Of a stretch of 64,000 nt of DNA, positions 45,991 to 53,906 are shown in pieces. The stretch lies in contig NZ_FOUX01000002.1 of the NCBI RefSeq assembly GCF_900114995.1, forward strand, positions 434,001-498,000, written 5' to 3'. How positions within the stretch are numbered: position 1 is the stretch's first letter; every line of letters starts with the position of its first letter. The notes below the pieces were generated by a model, which had not been told where the DNA came from, did not search any database, and saw nothing but the letters and a program-made list of their open reading frames with translations. The stretch comes from Chitinophaga sp. YR627. Its GTDB lineage: Bacteria; Bacteroidota; Bacteroidia; Chitinophagales; Chitinophagaceae. Made by a program: the position numbers and the translations under genes.

Positions 45991-46827
45991 ATGCGCGGCC
46001 TGTTCAATTTTATTCTTTTCTCTTCCATCTACGTCGCCTGTATTGCCATCGTCATGATATGGCAGACCAATGCTCTTTTGCATGTACAGGACATCAACCG
46101 CGCCTATTACTTCTTTGTATTCTGCGCTACTATGTGCAGCTATAATTTTCACTGGTACCTTACGCCTGCCGATTACTCCACCTCTGAACGCATCCTGTGG
46201 GGTGCAAGACATAAAAGTTTACAGCTGGGCCTATGTGCGGCCGGCGCTATTGGCGCAATGTACGGCTTCTGGTTGCTGAAAGAACACTGGCTGGCACTTA
46301 GTGGCGCGGCCGTACTGACCTTCCTTTATTCAGCCCCTAAACTGCCACAGAAAGCTTTTGTGTGGCTGCGCAGGATCGCGATAGGGAAAACCATCTTCCT
46401 GACCACCGTATGGATCTATGTAACCACCGTAATGCCGGTGCTGATTGAGAAGATACCTTATTCACATGACCTGCTGTTATTTGCCTTACACCGTTTCTTC
46501 CTGGTATATGCGCTGTGCATGTTATTTGATTACAGAGACCTGGAATCTGATAAAAGGGAAGGTATCCGTTCACTCATTACCTGGCTGACTCCCCGCAACC
46601 TGAGAAGATTATATTTCACGTCATTGACCTTATCTGCCTTGTTTGCCCTGGCGCTGTACCCAATAGACAACTGGCTTTTGACTGCCGTGCTGCTGGCGCC
46701 GGTAGCGATAACAACGCTGATTACACGATACACCCTGAAAAACCGCTCTGATCATTATTATTATTTCGTGGTGGACGGCATGGTCATGTTGTCTTCCCTG
46801 ATTCACTTTATCATTGCCAACATATAG
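45991..46827 (+). CDS. UbiA-like prenyltransferase-family membrane protein
   Basis: A 278-residue protein with about eight transmembrane helices. The second UbiA Asp-rich motif is clear, DYRDLESDKREGIRSL (D-x2-D-x3-D), but the first motif (NDxxDxxxD) is replaced by an aromatic stretch near YNFHWYLTPADYS. So it resembles the UbiA superfamily in topology and one motif, with the diphosphate-binding site half degraded. It may have a divergent substrate. It lies 64 bp before the M42 peptidase gene. Confidence 0.7.
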   Translation: MRGLFNFILFSSIYVACIAIVMIWQTNALLHVQDINRAYYFFVFCATMCSYNFHWYLTPADYSTSERILWGARHKSLQLGLCAAGAIGAMYGFWLLKEHWLALSGAAVLTFLYSAPKLPQKAFVWLRRIAIGKTIFLTTVWIYVTTVMPVLIEKIPYSHDLLLFALHRFFLVYALCMLFDYRDLESDKREGIRSLITWLTPRNLRRLYFTSLTLSALFALALYPIDNWLLTAVLLAPVAITTLITRYTLKNRSDHYYYFVVDGMVMLSSLIHFIIANI

Positions 46828-46891
46828 CCGGTACCCGGATTGCTGTAAGCTGCCAAACACTTACTTTTGCAGCAATTAACATGTAACAGCA

Positions 46892-47992
46892 ATGTCTAAA
46901 AAGCAAAAATCCATACTCAGCAAAGAGGCGCTTACGTTCCTGAGGAATTACCTCAATAATCCATCCCCTACCGGGTTTGAGAAAGAAGGACAGAAATTGT
47001 GGCTGGAATACCTGAAGCCATATATTGACGAGCAATATGTGGATGCTTATGGGTCGGCAGTCGGCATTATCAATCCCAAAGCCCCGTTTAAAGTGGTGAT
47101 AGAGGCACATGCTGATGAGATCTCCTGGTTTGTCAATTACATTTCTCCTGAAGGTTTAATATACGTTATCCGCAATGGAGGCTCCGATCAGCAGATCGCG
47201 CCTTCCAAACGCGTACACATCCATACAGAAAAAGGCATCGTAAAAGCTGTGTTTGGCTGGCCGGCTATTCATACCCGCCTGCGTAGCACAGAGGGTAAAG
47301 ACCCACAACCCAAAGTAGAAAACATCTTCCTGGATTGCGGCGCACGCAACCGTAAAGAGGTAGAGGACCTGGGTATACATGTAGGTTGTGTGGTGACCTT
47401 TGAAGATGGTTTCGAGGAACTGAACTACGATTACTTCATCTGCCGTGCACTGGACAACCGTATCGGTGGTTTTATGATCGCAGAAGTAGCGCGTATGCTG
47501 AAAGAGAAAAAGCAGAAGCTGCCATTCGGACTGTACATTGTCAACGCAGTACAGGAAGAAGTAGGATTACGTGGCGCCGAGATGATCGCTAAAAAGATCA
47601 AACCTGATGTAGCGATCATTACAGACGTTACACACGACAGTACAACACCGATGATCAACAAGAACATTGAAGGTGAAATCCGTTGTGGCGGTGGTCCAAG
47701 CATTACCTATGGTCCTGCGGTACACAACATCCTCCGTGATCTGATCATCGACACTGCTAAAAAGAACGATATTCCGTTCCAGCGTCATGCAGTAAGCCGC
47801 AGCACTGGTACAGATACGGATGCTTTTGCTTATTCCAATGATGGTACACCATCTGCCCTGATCAGTATTCCATTACGTTATATGCATACGACCGTGGAAA
47901 TGATCAAGAGAGATGATATCGAAAACACCATCCAGCTGATCTACCAGACACTGTTGAATATCACACCAAAAACAAACTTCAAATACCTGTAA
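46892..47992 (+). CDS. M42-family metal-dependent aminopeptidase
   Basis: Cytoplasmic two-metal aminopeptidase that trims peptides, 366 residues, usual for M42. Metal and catalytic residues are visible: EAHADE (His ligand and general Asp), CRALDNRIGG (bridging Asp), NAVQEEVGLRGA (catalytic Glu and ligand), ITDVTHDST (Asp ligand) and RYMHTTVEM (His ligand). The family also contains tetrahedral aminopeptidases and misnamed endoglucanases. A strong terminator follows. Confidence 0.94.
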   Translation: MSKKQKSILSKEALTFLRNYLNNPSPTGFEKEGQKLWLEYLKPYIDEQYVDAYGSAVGIINPKAPFKVVIEAHADEISWFVNYISPEGLIYVIRNGGSDQQIAPSKRVHIHTEKGIVKAVFGWPAIHTRLRSTEGKDPQPKVENIFLDCGARNRKEVEDLGIHVGCVVTFEDGFEELNYDYFICRALDNRIGGFMIAEVARMLKEKKQKLPFGLYIVNAVQEEVGLRGAEMIAKKIKPDVAIITDVTHDSTTPMINKNIEGEIRCGGGPSITYGPAVHNILRDLIIDTAKKNDIPFQRHAVSRSTGTDTDAFAYSNDGTPSALISIPLRYMHTTVEMIKRDDIENTIQLIYQTLLNITPKTNFKYL

Positions 47993-48029
47993 ATCAACAG
48001 GATTTAAGGCATACTGAAGGACAGATAAA

Positions 48030-48067
48030 AAAGGGGGAGTACGCCACGACAGGCATACTCCCCCTTT
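48030..48067. terminator. Bidirectional rho-independent terminator
   Basis: 16-bp stem with one mismatch, AAAGGGGGAGTACGCC (48030-48045) with GGCATACTCCCCCTTT (48052-48067), loop of 6 nt. A-rich and T-rich flanks on both sides serve the convergent M42 peptidase and aroQ genes. Confidence 0.88.
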
Positions 48068-48095
48068 CTATTTAAGCATATTTGTAATTATAAGA

Positions 48096-48509
48096 TCAAA
48101 GGAAATAAGCAATGCCCAGTGCATAGCCTTTCATTCCCAGTCCGCAGATGCTACCTACACAAACAGGCGCGATCATGCTCTTATGGCGGAATTCTTCCCT
48201 TGCGTGAATATTACTGATGTGAATCTCCAGTACCGGCGTCTTAACAGCGGAAATCGCATCCCGCAGGGCCACAGAGGTATGTGTATAACCACCTGCGTTG
48301 AGCAGGATACCATCATAGGAGAAACCTGTTTCGTGCAGATGATTGATCATTTCACCTTCAATATTGCTCTGGAAATAAGTGAGCTGCACGTCGGGATACT
48401 GTGCTTTCAGCTTTTCAAAATAAGACTCGAAAGACTCATTTCCATAGATACCTGGCTCCCGCTTTCCCAGGAGATTTAAATTAGGTCCGTTGATAATCGC
48501 TATCTGCAT
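48096..48509 (-). CDS. aroQ: 3-Dehydroquinate dehydratase, type II
   Basis: Third step of the shikimate pathway: trans-dehydration of 3-dehydroquinate. The 137-residue protein shows NGPNLNLLGKREPGIYG (catalytic Tyr and flexible loop Arg), NAGGYTHTSVALRDAI and EIHISNIHAREEFRHKS (catalytic His), the complete type II set. Minus strand, single gene by spacing. Confidence 0.97.
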   Translation of the reverse strand: MQIAIINGPNLNLLGKREPGIYGNESFESYFEKLKAQYPDVQLTYFQSNIEGEMINHLHETGFSYDGILLNAGGYTHTSVALRDAISAVKTPVLEIHISNIHAREEFRHKSMIAPVCVGSICGLGMKGYALGIAYFL

Positions 48510-48650
48510 ATATTGATGATTCGTATTAATAAAATGCTGTTATTAACGCTTGCTGATGTCACAACCCATCCACAGCCATCCGTCACTCCGATCTTCATCG
48601 CATTCAAATTCCGGTTGACTGCTCCATTCGCTCCTATCTCCGCTGTATTC

Positions 48651-48680
48651 AATTCTTAATTCTTAATTCCTAATTTTTTA
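48651..48680. repeat. AATTCTTA-type AT-rich repeat
   Basis: Three head-to-tail units AATTCTT/AATTCTT/AATTCCT followed by AATTTTTTA, immediately after the ubiX stop on the minus strand. No inverted partner nearby; it looks like half of the elements at 45907 and 61290. Confidence 0.6.
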
Positions 48681-48683
48681 CAC

Positions 48684-49247
48684 CTACTCTCCTCCCCAGC
48701 GGAACGTCTGTTGCTCTATTCCCGCCAGGTCGAGCACCCGGTCTACGACAGTTGCTGCCACTTCCTCTATTGTCTTAGGCACGCTGTAAAATGAAGGCGT
48801 AGCCGGACAGATAATACCACCAGCTTCTGTTACCGCCAGCATATTCTTAATATGCATCAGATTATAAGGTGTTTCTCTGACAACGCAGATCAGCTTTCTT
48901 CTTTCCTTGAGCACTACATCCGCTGCACGGGTGATCAGGTCATTGGAGATCCCTGTGGCGATACGGCCCAGGGTACCCATGGAACAGGGACAGATGATCA
49001 TGGTATCAAATCTGCCGGAACCAGAGGCAAAAGGCGCGTGGAAGTCCTGCTGTGTGTATGTTTTAAAAGGAAGTTGCCTGTAATCGTCTGTTCCCAGCTC
49101 TGTCTCCCAGACGGTACGGGCATTATTGGTCATCACCAGTGCTATCTGGTCGGTCTGTGCGGAAGCCGCCTGCAATTTATTCAGTAATTGCCGGGCGTAA
49201 ATGGATCCGCTGGCTCCCGTAACCGCTACAACTATACGATGTTTCAT
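48684..49247 (-). CDS. ubiX: Flavin prenyltransferase UbiX
   Basis: Joins dimethylallyl phosphate to FMN to make the prenylated flavin cofactor of UbiD-type decarboxylases. The 187-residue chain has the N-terminal VAVTGASGSIYARQLL, the central CSMGTLGRIATGISNDLITRAADV and the CVVRETPYNLMHIKNM block with ICPATPSFY, all standard. No ubiD gene is in the window. A terminator separates it from ytxJ upstream. Confidence 0.95.
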   Translation of the reverse strand: MKHRIVVAVTGASGSIYARQLLNKLQAASAQTDQIALVMTNNARTVWETELGTDDYRQLPFKTYTQQDFHAPFASGSGRFDTMIICPCSMGTLGRIATGISNDLITRAADVVLKERRKLICVVRETPYNLMHIKNMLAVTEAGGIICPATPSFYSVPKTIEEVAATVVDRVLDLAGIEQQTFRWGGE

Positions 49248-49279
49248 TCTCTCAGCTTAATAGGATACAAAGCTAGGGC

Positions 49280-49306
49280 AAAAAAAATACCGGCCATCGG
49301 CCGGTA
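49280..49306 (-). terminator. Rho-independent terminator of ytxJ
   Basis: Perfect 8-bp GC-rich stem TACCGGCC/GGCCGGTA with a 3-nt loop, followed on the minus strand by eight T. It lies 36 bp past the ytxJ stop and ends the lipoprotein-ytxJ unit. Confidence 0.9.
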
Positions 49307-49341
49307 CTAAATTCTTTGGAATAAATAGTGAAAATGCTTCC

Positions 49342-49671
49342 TTAATTTGAATGAGTCACAATTTCATCCATAGAGATGCCGCTGTGGCTTTCATCATACA
49401 CGCATTCCCCGTTGCGGATCAGCAAAATCTGCGGTGATTCATGTTCAACATTAAAATCCGCTGCGATCCTGTTTGAAATGTCTCTGAATTTGATCAGATC
49501 CAGGTAGTAAAAGGAGATCGTTTCCGGCGCGGCAGCTCTTTCCAGTCTGGACTTAGCTACTGCACTGATTGAACAACGCGTGCTATGTTTGAAGATAACT
49601 ACCGGTTTGGTTACTGATGATTCCTTTATTTCTGATAACTGCGTTTCTGTCGTAAGTGGTATCCAGTTCAT
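49342..49671 (-). CDS. ytxJ: YtxJ-family bacillithiol-system thioredoxin-like protein
   Basis: A 109-residue thioredoxin-fold protein of the YtxJ (monothiol) group: active-site stretch FKHSTRCSISAVAKSRLE with a single catalytic Cys, the cis-Pro region in HESPQILLIRNGECVYDESHSGIS. Family members are thought to remove bacillithiol from proteins (bacilliredoxin-like). I chose the ATG at 49671 (MNWIPL); the reading extends to a TTG at 49677. This start overlaps the stop of the tiny upstream lipoprotein by 1 bp (TAATG), so the two are translationally coupled. Confidence 0.9.
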   Translation of the reverse strand: MNWIPLTTETQLSEIKESSVTKPVVIFKHSTRCSISAVAKSRLERAAAPETISFYYLDLIKFRDISNRIAADFNVEHESPQILLIRNGECVYDESHSGISMDEIVTHSN

Positions 49672-49820
49672 TAACAATCCTTCACGTTTGCCCCGTGCGT
49701 CACTTTACCAATTTTCATCGGACAACCTAACTTATTCTGTGATGCACAAGAAGTTAAGAAAGCCGCAAAGATAAAGAAAAGGCAGGCGCCGACCAAAACT
49801 TTCAGATAAGATACTTGCAT
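49671..49820 (-). CDS. Tiny lipoprotein upstream of ytxJ
   Basis: A 49-residue protein with a signal peptide and lipobox LTSC (Cys25), leaving a mature lipopeptide of only 25 residues with two more Cys (GCPMK and the C-terminal DC). The ATG at 49820 gives the best signal peptide; an ATG at 49853 and a TTG at 49886 are possible. The stop overlaps the ytxJ start. A TATATTTG -7 element lies at 49911-49904. Similar short lipoproteins with a GCP motif occur in Bacteroidota as far as I recall; no function is known to me. Confidence 0.7.
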   Translation of the reverse strand: MQVSYLKVLVGACLFFIFAAFLTSCASQNKLGCPMKIGKVTHGANVKDC

Positions 49821-49903
49821 AAAGGGATGTTTAGTTGAATAATGAAATTTCATAGGGAATGGTGATATCACTTTTTTAATCGCCAATTTTTGACGTTACT
49901 TTG

Positions 49904-49911
49904 CAAATATA
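49904..49911 (-). promoter_or_regulatory. -7 element of the lipoprotein-ytxJ unit
   Basis: TATATTTG on the minus strand matches TAnnTTTG exactly, giving a transcript start near 49897, ahead of the ATGs at 49853 and 49820 but downstream of nothing else. Confidence 0.5.
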
Positions 49912-50005
49912 AAATTTATATTAAAGATTTTAGCTATAATATCATTCCTTTTTCCCTTAGACACATAAATATAACGATAAACGCAGGTAATCCGGTTAAT
50001 ATTAT

Positions 50006-51358
50006 ATGGCAAAAGTACATTTTATCGCTGTGGGTGGCAGTGTGATGCACCAGTTAGCAATCGCATTGAAAATCAAAGGTTACCAGGTAACCGGCAGTGA
50101 TGACGAGATTTACGAGCCTGCGAAAGGCAATCTCTTACAGGCAGGCATTTTACCGGCATCGATGGGTTGGGATGAAAGCCGTATTACGGCAGACCTTGAC
50201 GCCGTTATCCTCGGTATGCACGCCCGCGGAGACAACCCTGAACTGATCAAGGCGAAAGAGCTTGGATTGAAGATCTATTCCTTCCCCGAATATATCTACC
50301 AGGAAAGTCAGCAGAAGAACAGGGTAGTAGTGGGCGGCAGCCATGGTAAAACGACTACCACGGCGATGATCATGCACGTACTGCAACAGTCTGGTCAGGC
50401 ATTTGACTACCTCGTAGGCGCCCGTCTGGCAGGTTTCCCACAGTCAGTGAATATTACTGATGCGCCCGTGATCGTTTGTGAAGGAGATGAATATCCGGCT
50501 TCTGTGATCGAAAAACGTCCGAAGTTTCACTTCCTGCACCCGCATATTGCGGTATTGACCGGCATCGCCTGGGATCACATCAACGTATTCCCAACATTTG
50601 AAAACTATCTTGAGCAGTTCGCCATTTTCCTCCGTACGATGAAAGCCGGCCATACGCTCATTTACAACAATACTGACCCGGAACTGGTGAAACTGGTAAA
50701 GGCTGAAGGTCTTCACCTGAAACTTGTTCCTTACGATATTCCTACACATCAGATCAGCAATGGTGTTACCACTGTTCACTTCGGCGATCAGCAGACCGAC
50801 CTCGAAGTCTTTGGCGACCATAACCTGCTGAACATGCATGCTGCCCGTCTTGTTTGCAACGAACTGGGTATCAGCGATGAAGTGTTCCTGAAGGCAATCT
50901 CTACCTTTAAAGGCGCCGCTAAAAGACTGGAACTGGTGGGTAAAAATGATCATTGCGCCATCTACCGTGACTTTGCACATGCCCCTTCCAAGGTGAAAGC
51001 AACCATGAGCGCACTGCGTGACCAGTATCCGCAACGCAAACTGATCGGCGTACTGGAATTGCATACCTACAGTAGTCTGAATGCAGACTTCATGGTACAG
51101 TACCAGGGTTGTATGGACAAAGCCGATATACCGGTTGTGTTCTACAGCAAACACGCACTGGAGATCAAACGTATGCCGGAACTGATGCCCGATGTGGTAG
51201 CACAGGGCTTTGGCCGCGCAGACCTGCAGATCTTCACCAGCAGAGAGCATTTAACTGCATTCCTGGATAAACAGGAGTACAAAGATGCGAACCTGCTGAT
51301 GATGAGTTCGGGTGATTATGAAGGATTGGACGTAAATTCGCTGAAAAAGTATCTATAA
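50006..51358 (+). CDS. mpl: Murein peptide ligase (Mpl)
   Basis: Recycles cell wall by joining the tripeptide L-Ala-gamma-D-Glu-meso-DAP to UDP-N-acetylmuramate. The 450-residue Mur-ligase fold shows the N-terminal Rossmann motif FIAVGGSVMHQLAIAL with GSDDEIYEP, the ATP loop VVGGSHGKTTTTAMI, CEGDEYPAS, and the domain-3 stretch DFAHAPSKVKATM, which is characteristic of Mpl rather than MurC. First gene of a plus-strand series. Confidence 0.96.
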   Translation: MAKVHFIAVGGSVMHQLAIALKIKGYQVTGSDDEIYEPAKGNLLQAGILPASMGWDESRITADLDAVILGMHARGDNPELIKAKELGLKIYSFPEYIYQESQQKNRVVVGGSHGKTTTTAMIMHVLQQSGQAFDYLVGARLAGFPQSVNITDAPVIVCEGDEYPASVIEKRPKFHFLHPHIAVLTGIAWDHINVFPTFENYLEQFAIFLRTMKAGHTLIYNNTDPELVKLVKAEGLHLKLVPYDIPTHQISNGVTTVHFGDQQTDLEVFGDHNLLNMHAARLVCNELGISDEVFLKAISTFKGAAKRLELVGKNDHCAIYRDFAHAPSKVKATMSALRDQYPQRKLIGVLELHTYSSLNADFMVQYQGCMDKADIPVVFYSKHALEIKRMPELMPDVVAQGFGRADLQIFTSREHLTAFLDKQEYKDANLLMMSSGDYEGLDVNSLKKYL

Positions 51359-51367
51359 AAATTAGTC

Positions 51368-52141
51368 ATGCCCTCTTTGCAACTTAAAAGGCCGCTGGCC
51401 GTAATTGATCTGGAGACGACCGGTACCAACGTGGCTACGGACCGTATTATTGAAATTGCTATTATCAAGGTGTTCCCTGACAAGTCTGTTCAGACAAAAG
51501 TCAAAAGGATACACCCAGGCATGCCTATTCCTCCGGCCTCCACTGCTATCCATGGTATCAGTGATGAGGATATTAAAGATTGTCCGACGTTCAAACAATG
51601 TGCGAATGAATTACGCCAGTACATGGAAAACTGTGACCTGGCCGGATATAATTCCAACCGTTTCGATATTCCCCTGCTGGTAGAAGAATTCCTCCGTGCA
51701 GGCCTCGATTTTGACACGAAAGACCGTAAGTTCATTGACGTACAGAAGATCTTCCACCTGATGGAGAAACGTACGCTGAGCGCCGCTTACAAGTTCTATT
51801 GCGATAAAGACCTGCTGAATGCGCACAGCGCAGAAGCAGACGCGCTTGCAACCTATGAGATCCTGGAAGCACAGTTAAGCCGTTATGAGCAGCTGCAGGC
51901 AGAAGTAGCACCACTGGCCGAATTCACCAAAGAAGACGACTACGTTGACTTTGCCAGAAGAATGGTTATACAGAATGGAGTGGAAATGTTCAATTTCGGT
52001 AAATATAAAGGCCGCGCAGTACGCGAAGTACTCAAAATTGAACCTCAATACTATGATTGGATGATGAAAGCTGATTTTCCGCTCAATACCAAGCAGAAAC
52101 TCACAGAGATCTACCATAGTATGATGTTAAAAAAGATTTAA
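51368..52141 (+). CDS. DEDDh 3'-5' exonuclease (DnaQ/ExoX-like)
   Basis: A 257-residue nuclease. The exonuclease domain (about 8-175) carries all acidic residues: DLETTG (motif I), HGISDEDI, GYNSNRFDIPLL (motif II) and HSAEADA (motif III with His and Asp). A C-terminal domain (about 205-255: FNFGKYKGRAVREVL...DWMMKADFP) resembles the ExoX C-terminal domain. Probably processes single-stranded or 3' ends in repair. It starts 9 bp after mpl. DNA polymerase III epsilon is unlikely because of the extra domain. Confidence 0.9.
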   Translation: MPSLQLKRPLAVIDLETTGTNVATDRIIEIAIIKVFPDKSVQTKVKRIHPGMPIPPASTAIHGISDEDIKDCPTFKQCANELRQYMENCDLAGYNSNRFDIPLLVEEFLRAGLDFDTKDRKFIDVQKIFHLMEKRTLSAAYKFYCDKDLLNAHSAEADALATYEILEAQLSRYEQLQAEVAPLAEFTKEDDYVDFARRMVIQNGVEMFNFGKYKGRAVREVLKIEPQYYDWMMKADFPLNTKQKLTEIYHSMMLKKI

Positions 52142-52210
52142 TATTTGCAAAAACCATACTTTATCTGGGGTTTGTGCTAATTTCGCACTCCTAAAACAAC
52201 ATTTGCTAGA

Positions 52211-52957
52211 TTGGAAAAGCTCGTCATAATTCCCACGTACAATGAGAAGGATAACATCCGTAACATCATTGACGCGGTTTTTGCCCTGCGACAAAACTTT
52301 CATATACTGATCGTGGACGACGGTTCGCCCGATGGCACCGGTAATATTGTTAGGAATTTGCAGCAGTCCCACTCCGGCGAATTATTCCTGGTAGAAAGAA
52401 GTGGCAAACAAGGCTTAGGCACCGCCTATATCCATGGCTTTAAATGGGCATTGGAAAAGGGATATCAGTACATTTTCGAAATGGACGCTGATTTCTCCCA
52501 CAGTCCTGCTGACCTGAACAGGCTCTATGATGCCTGCGCAAAGGATGGTGGCGATGTGTCCGTAGGTTCTCGCTATGTAAAAGGTGGTAAAACCGAAAAC
52601 TGGCCTTGGGACAGAGCTGTGCTCTCCTATGGCGCCTCTGTATACGTACGTTTTGTTACCTGGATAAGGGTAAAAGACGCTACTGCCGGCTTCGTCTGCT
52701 ATAAAAGACAGGTATTGGAAGCCATTAACCTGGATGCGATCCGGTTCGTGGGCTATGCCTTTCAGATAGAAATGAAATTCACGGCCTGGAAGTTAGGCTT
52801 CAAGATCAAAGAAGTACCTATCACTTTCAAAGACCGTAAAGAAGGATATTCCAAAATGAGTAAGGGCATCATCAAAGAAGGTGTCCTGGGTGTACTCAAA
52901 ATTCAATGGGAAAGCCTGTTCCGCAAGTATGAAAGACGCGTAAGAAATAGCGAATAA
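52211..52957 (+). CDS. Polyprenol monophosphomannose synthase-like GT2
   Basis: A 248-residue GT-A glycosyltransferase of the DPM1 group that links mannose (or a related sugar) to polyprenyl phosphate. Motifs: VIIPTYNEKDNIRNI, ILIVDDGSPDGTG and EMDADFSHSP (DxD). It has no C-terminal membrane helix of the GtrB type. The start is a TTG (52211): no ATG occurs in frame upstream, and the relatives begin MEKLVIIPTYNE at exactly this place. A TAATTTCG -7-like element lies at 52178-52185. Confidence 0.92.
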   Translation: MEKLVIIPTYNEKDNIRNIIDAVFALRQNFHILIVDDGSPDGTGNIVRNLQQSHSGELFLVERSGKQGLGTAYIHGFKWALEKGYQYIFEMDADFSHSPADLNRLYDACAKDGGDVSVGSRYVKGGKTENWPWDRAVLSYGASVYVRFVTWIRVKDATAGFVCYKRQVLEAINLDAIRFVGYAFQIEMKFTAWKLGFKIKEVPITFKDRKEGYSKMSKGIIKEGVLGVLKIQWESLFRKYERRVRNSE

Positions 52958-52964
52958 GCGGGCA

Positions 52965-53846
52965 ATGAAAAAAGCACTGATACAATTACACCTGTCGGTA
53001 TTTCTGGCAGGTTTTACGGGTATATTGGGTAAACTGATCACCCTGAATGAGGGAATGCTGGTCTGGTACAGACTACTCTTCACCATCATCACTTTATACA
53101 TACTCTTCCGCTGGAGGGGTATGCTCACCAAACTGAATTTCAAACAGATCCTTCCGATCGGATTGACAGGTATGGTTGTCGTATTACACTGGTTGTTCTT
53201 TTATGCCAGTATCAAATACTCCAACGTATCTATTGCCGTGGTCTGCTTTGCGCTGACCAGCCTGTTCACCGCCCTCTTCGATCCACTGATCAACCGGGGC
53301 CGGCTGGATAAAACAGAGTTGCTGTTAAGCGGTATCACCCTGCTGGGCATCTTCATGATCTTCCATTTTGATACGCAATACCGTACTGCGATCATTCTCG
53401 GTATCATTTCCGCGATGTTTGCAGCGTTGTTCACCATCTTCAATAAACGCCTGATCGTCAAATACGATCCGCCTACCATCACCTTCTACGAGCTGACAGC
53501 CGGATTCATTGGTCTGACCATCCTGCTGCCTGCATACCTGTATTTCTTCCCTCAACCGCTCTCCCTGCCCTCTACGGCAGACCTGAGCTACCTGCTGATC
53601 CTGGCCTGGGCCTGTACCGTGGGTATGTATATGCTGATGATGAATGCACTCACAAAGATCTCTCCGTTTACAGTAAACCTCTCCTTTAATCTGGAGCCGG
53701 TATATAGTATCGTCATCGCTTTTATACTCTTTCACGAGAATAAACAGCTGACCTACGCATTTTATATCGGATTGGCCTGCATCGTTTTATCAGTCGCTTT
53801 ACAAATGACGCGGGTCGCCCGCACCCTGAAGCATTCTCATGCCTGA
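52965..53846 (+). CDS. EamA/DMT-family transporter
   Basis: A 293-residue inner-membrane protein with ten predicted helices in two EamA repeats; typical hits are VFLAGFTGILGKLITLNEG at the start and NLSFNLEPVYSIVIAFILFHE in the second half. Substrate cannot be told. It begins 7 bp after the GT2 gene and ends 60 bp before the S9 peptidase gene, so it is the end of the mpl series. Confidence 0.92.
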   Translation: MKKALIQLHLSVFLAGFTGILGKLITLNEGMLVWYRLLFTIITLYILFRWRGMLTKLNFKQILPIGLTGMVVVLHWLFFYASIKYSNVSIAVVCFALTSLFTALFDPLINRGRLDKTELLLSGITLLGIFMIFHFDTQYRTAIILGIISAMFAALFTIFNKRLIVKYDPPTITFYELTAGFIGLTILLPAYLYFFPQPLSLPSTADLSYLLILAWACTVGMYMLMMNALTKISPFTVNLSFNLEPVYSIVIAFILFHENKQLTYAFYIGLACIVLSVALQMTRVARTLKHSHA

Positions 53847-53906
53847 TTTTAACCGTCCATCCGGAAAAATCTACTCAATTATTGTGATTTTTCTATTTTA
53901 GTCAGT

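Noticed and set aside
50444..51250. 268-codon minus-strand reading opposite mpl
   Set aside because: Antisense shadow of mpl; no recognisable domain and no promoter.
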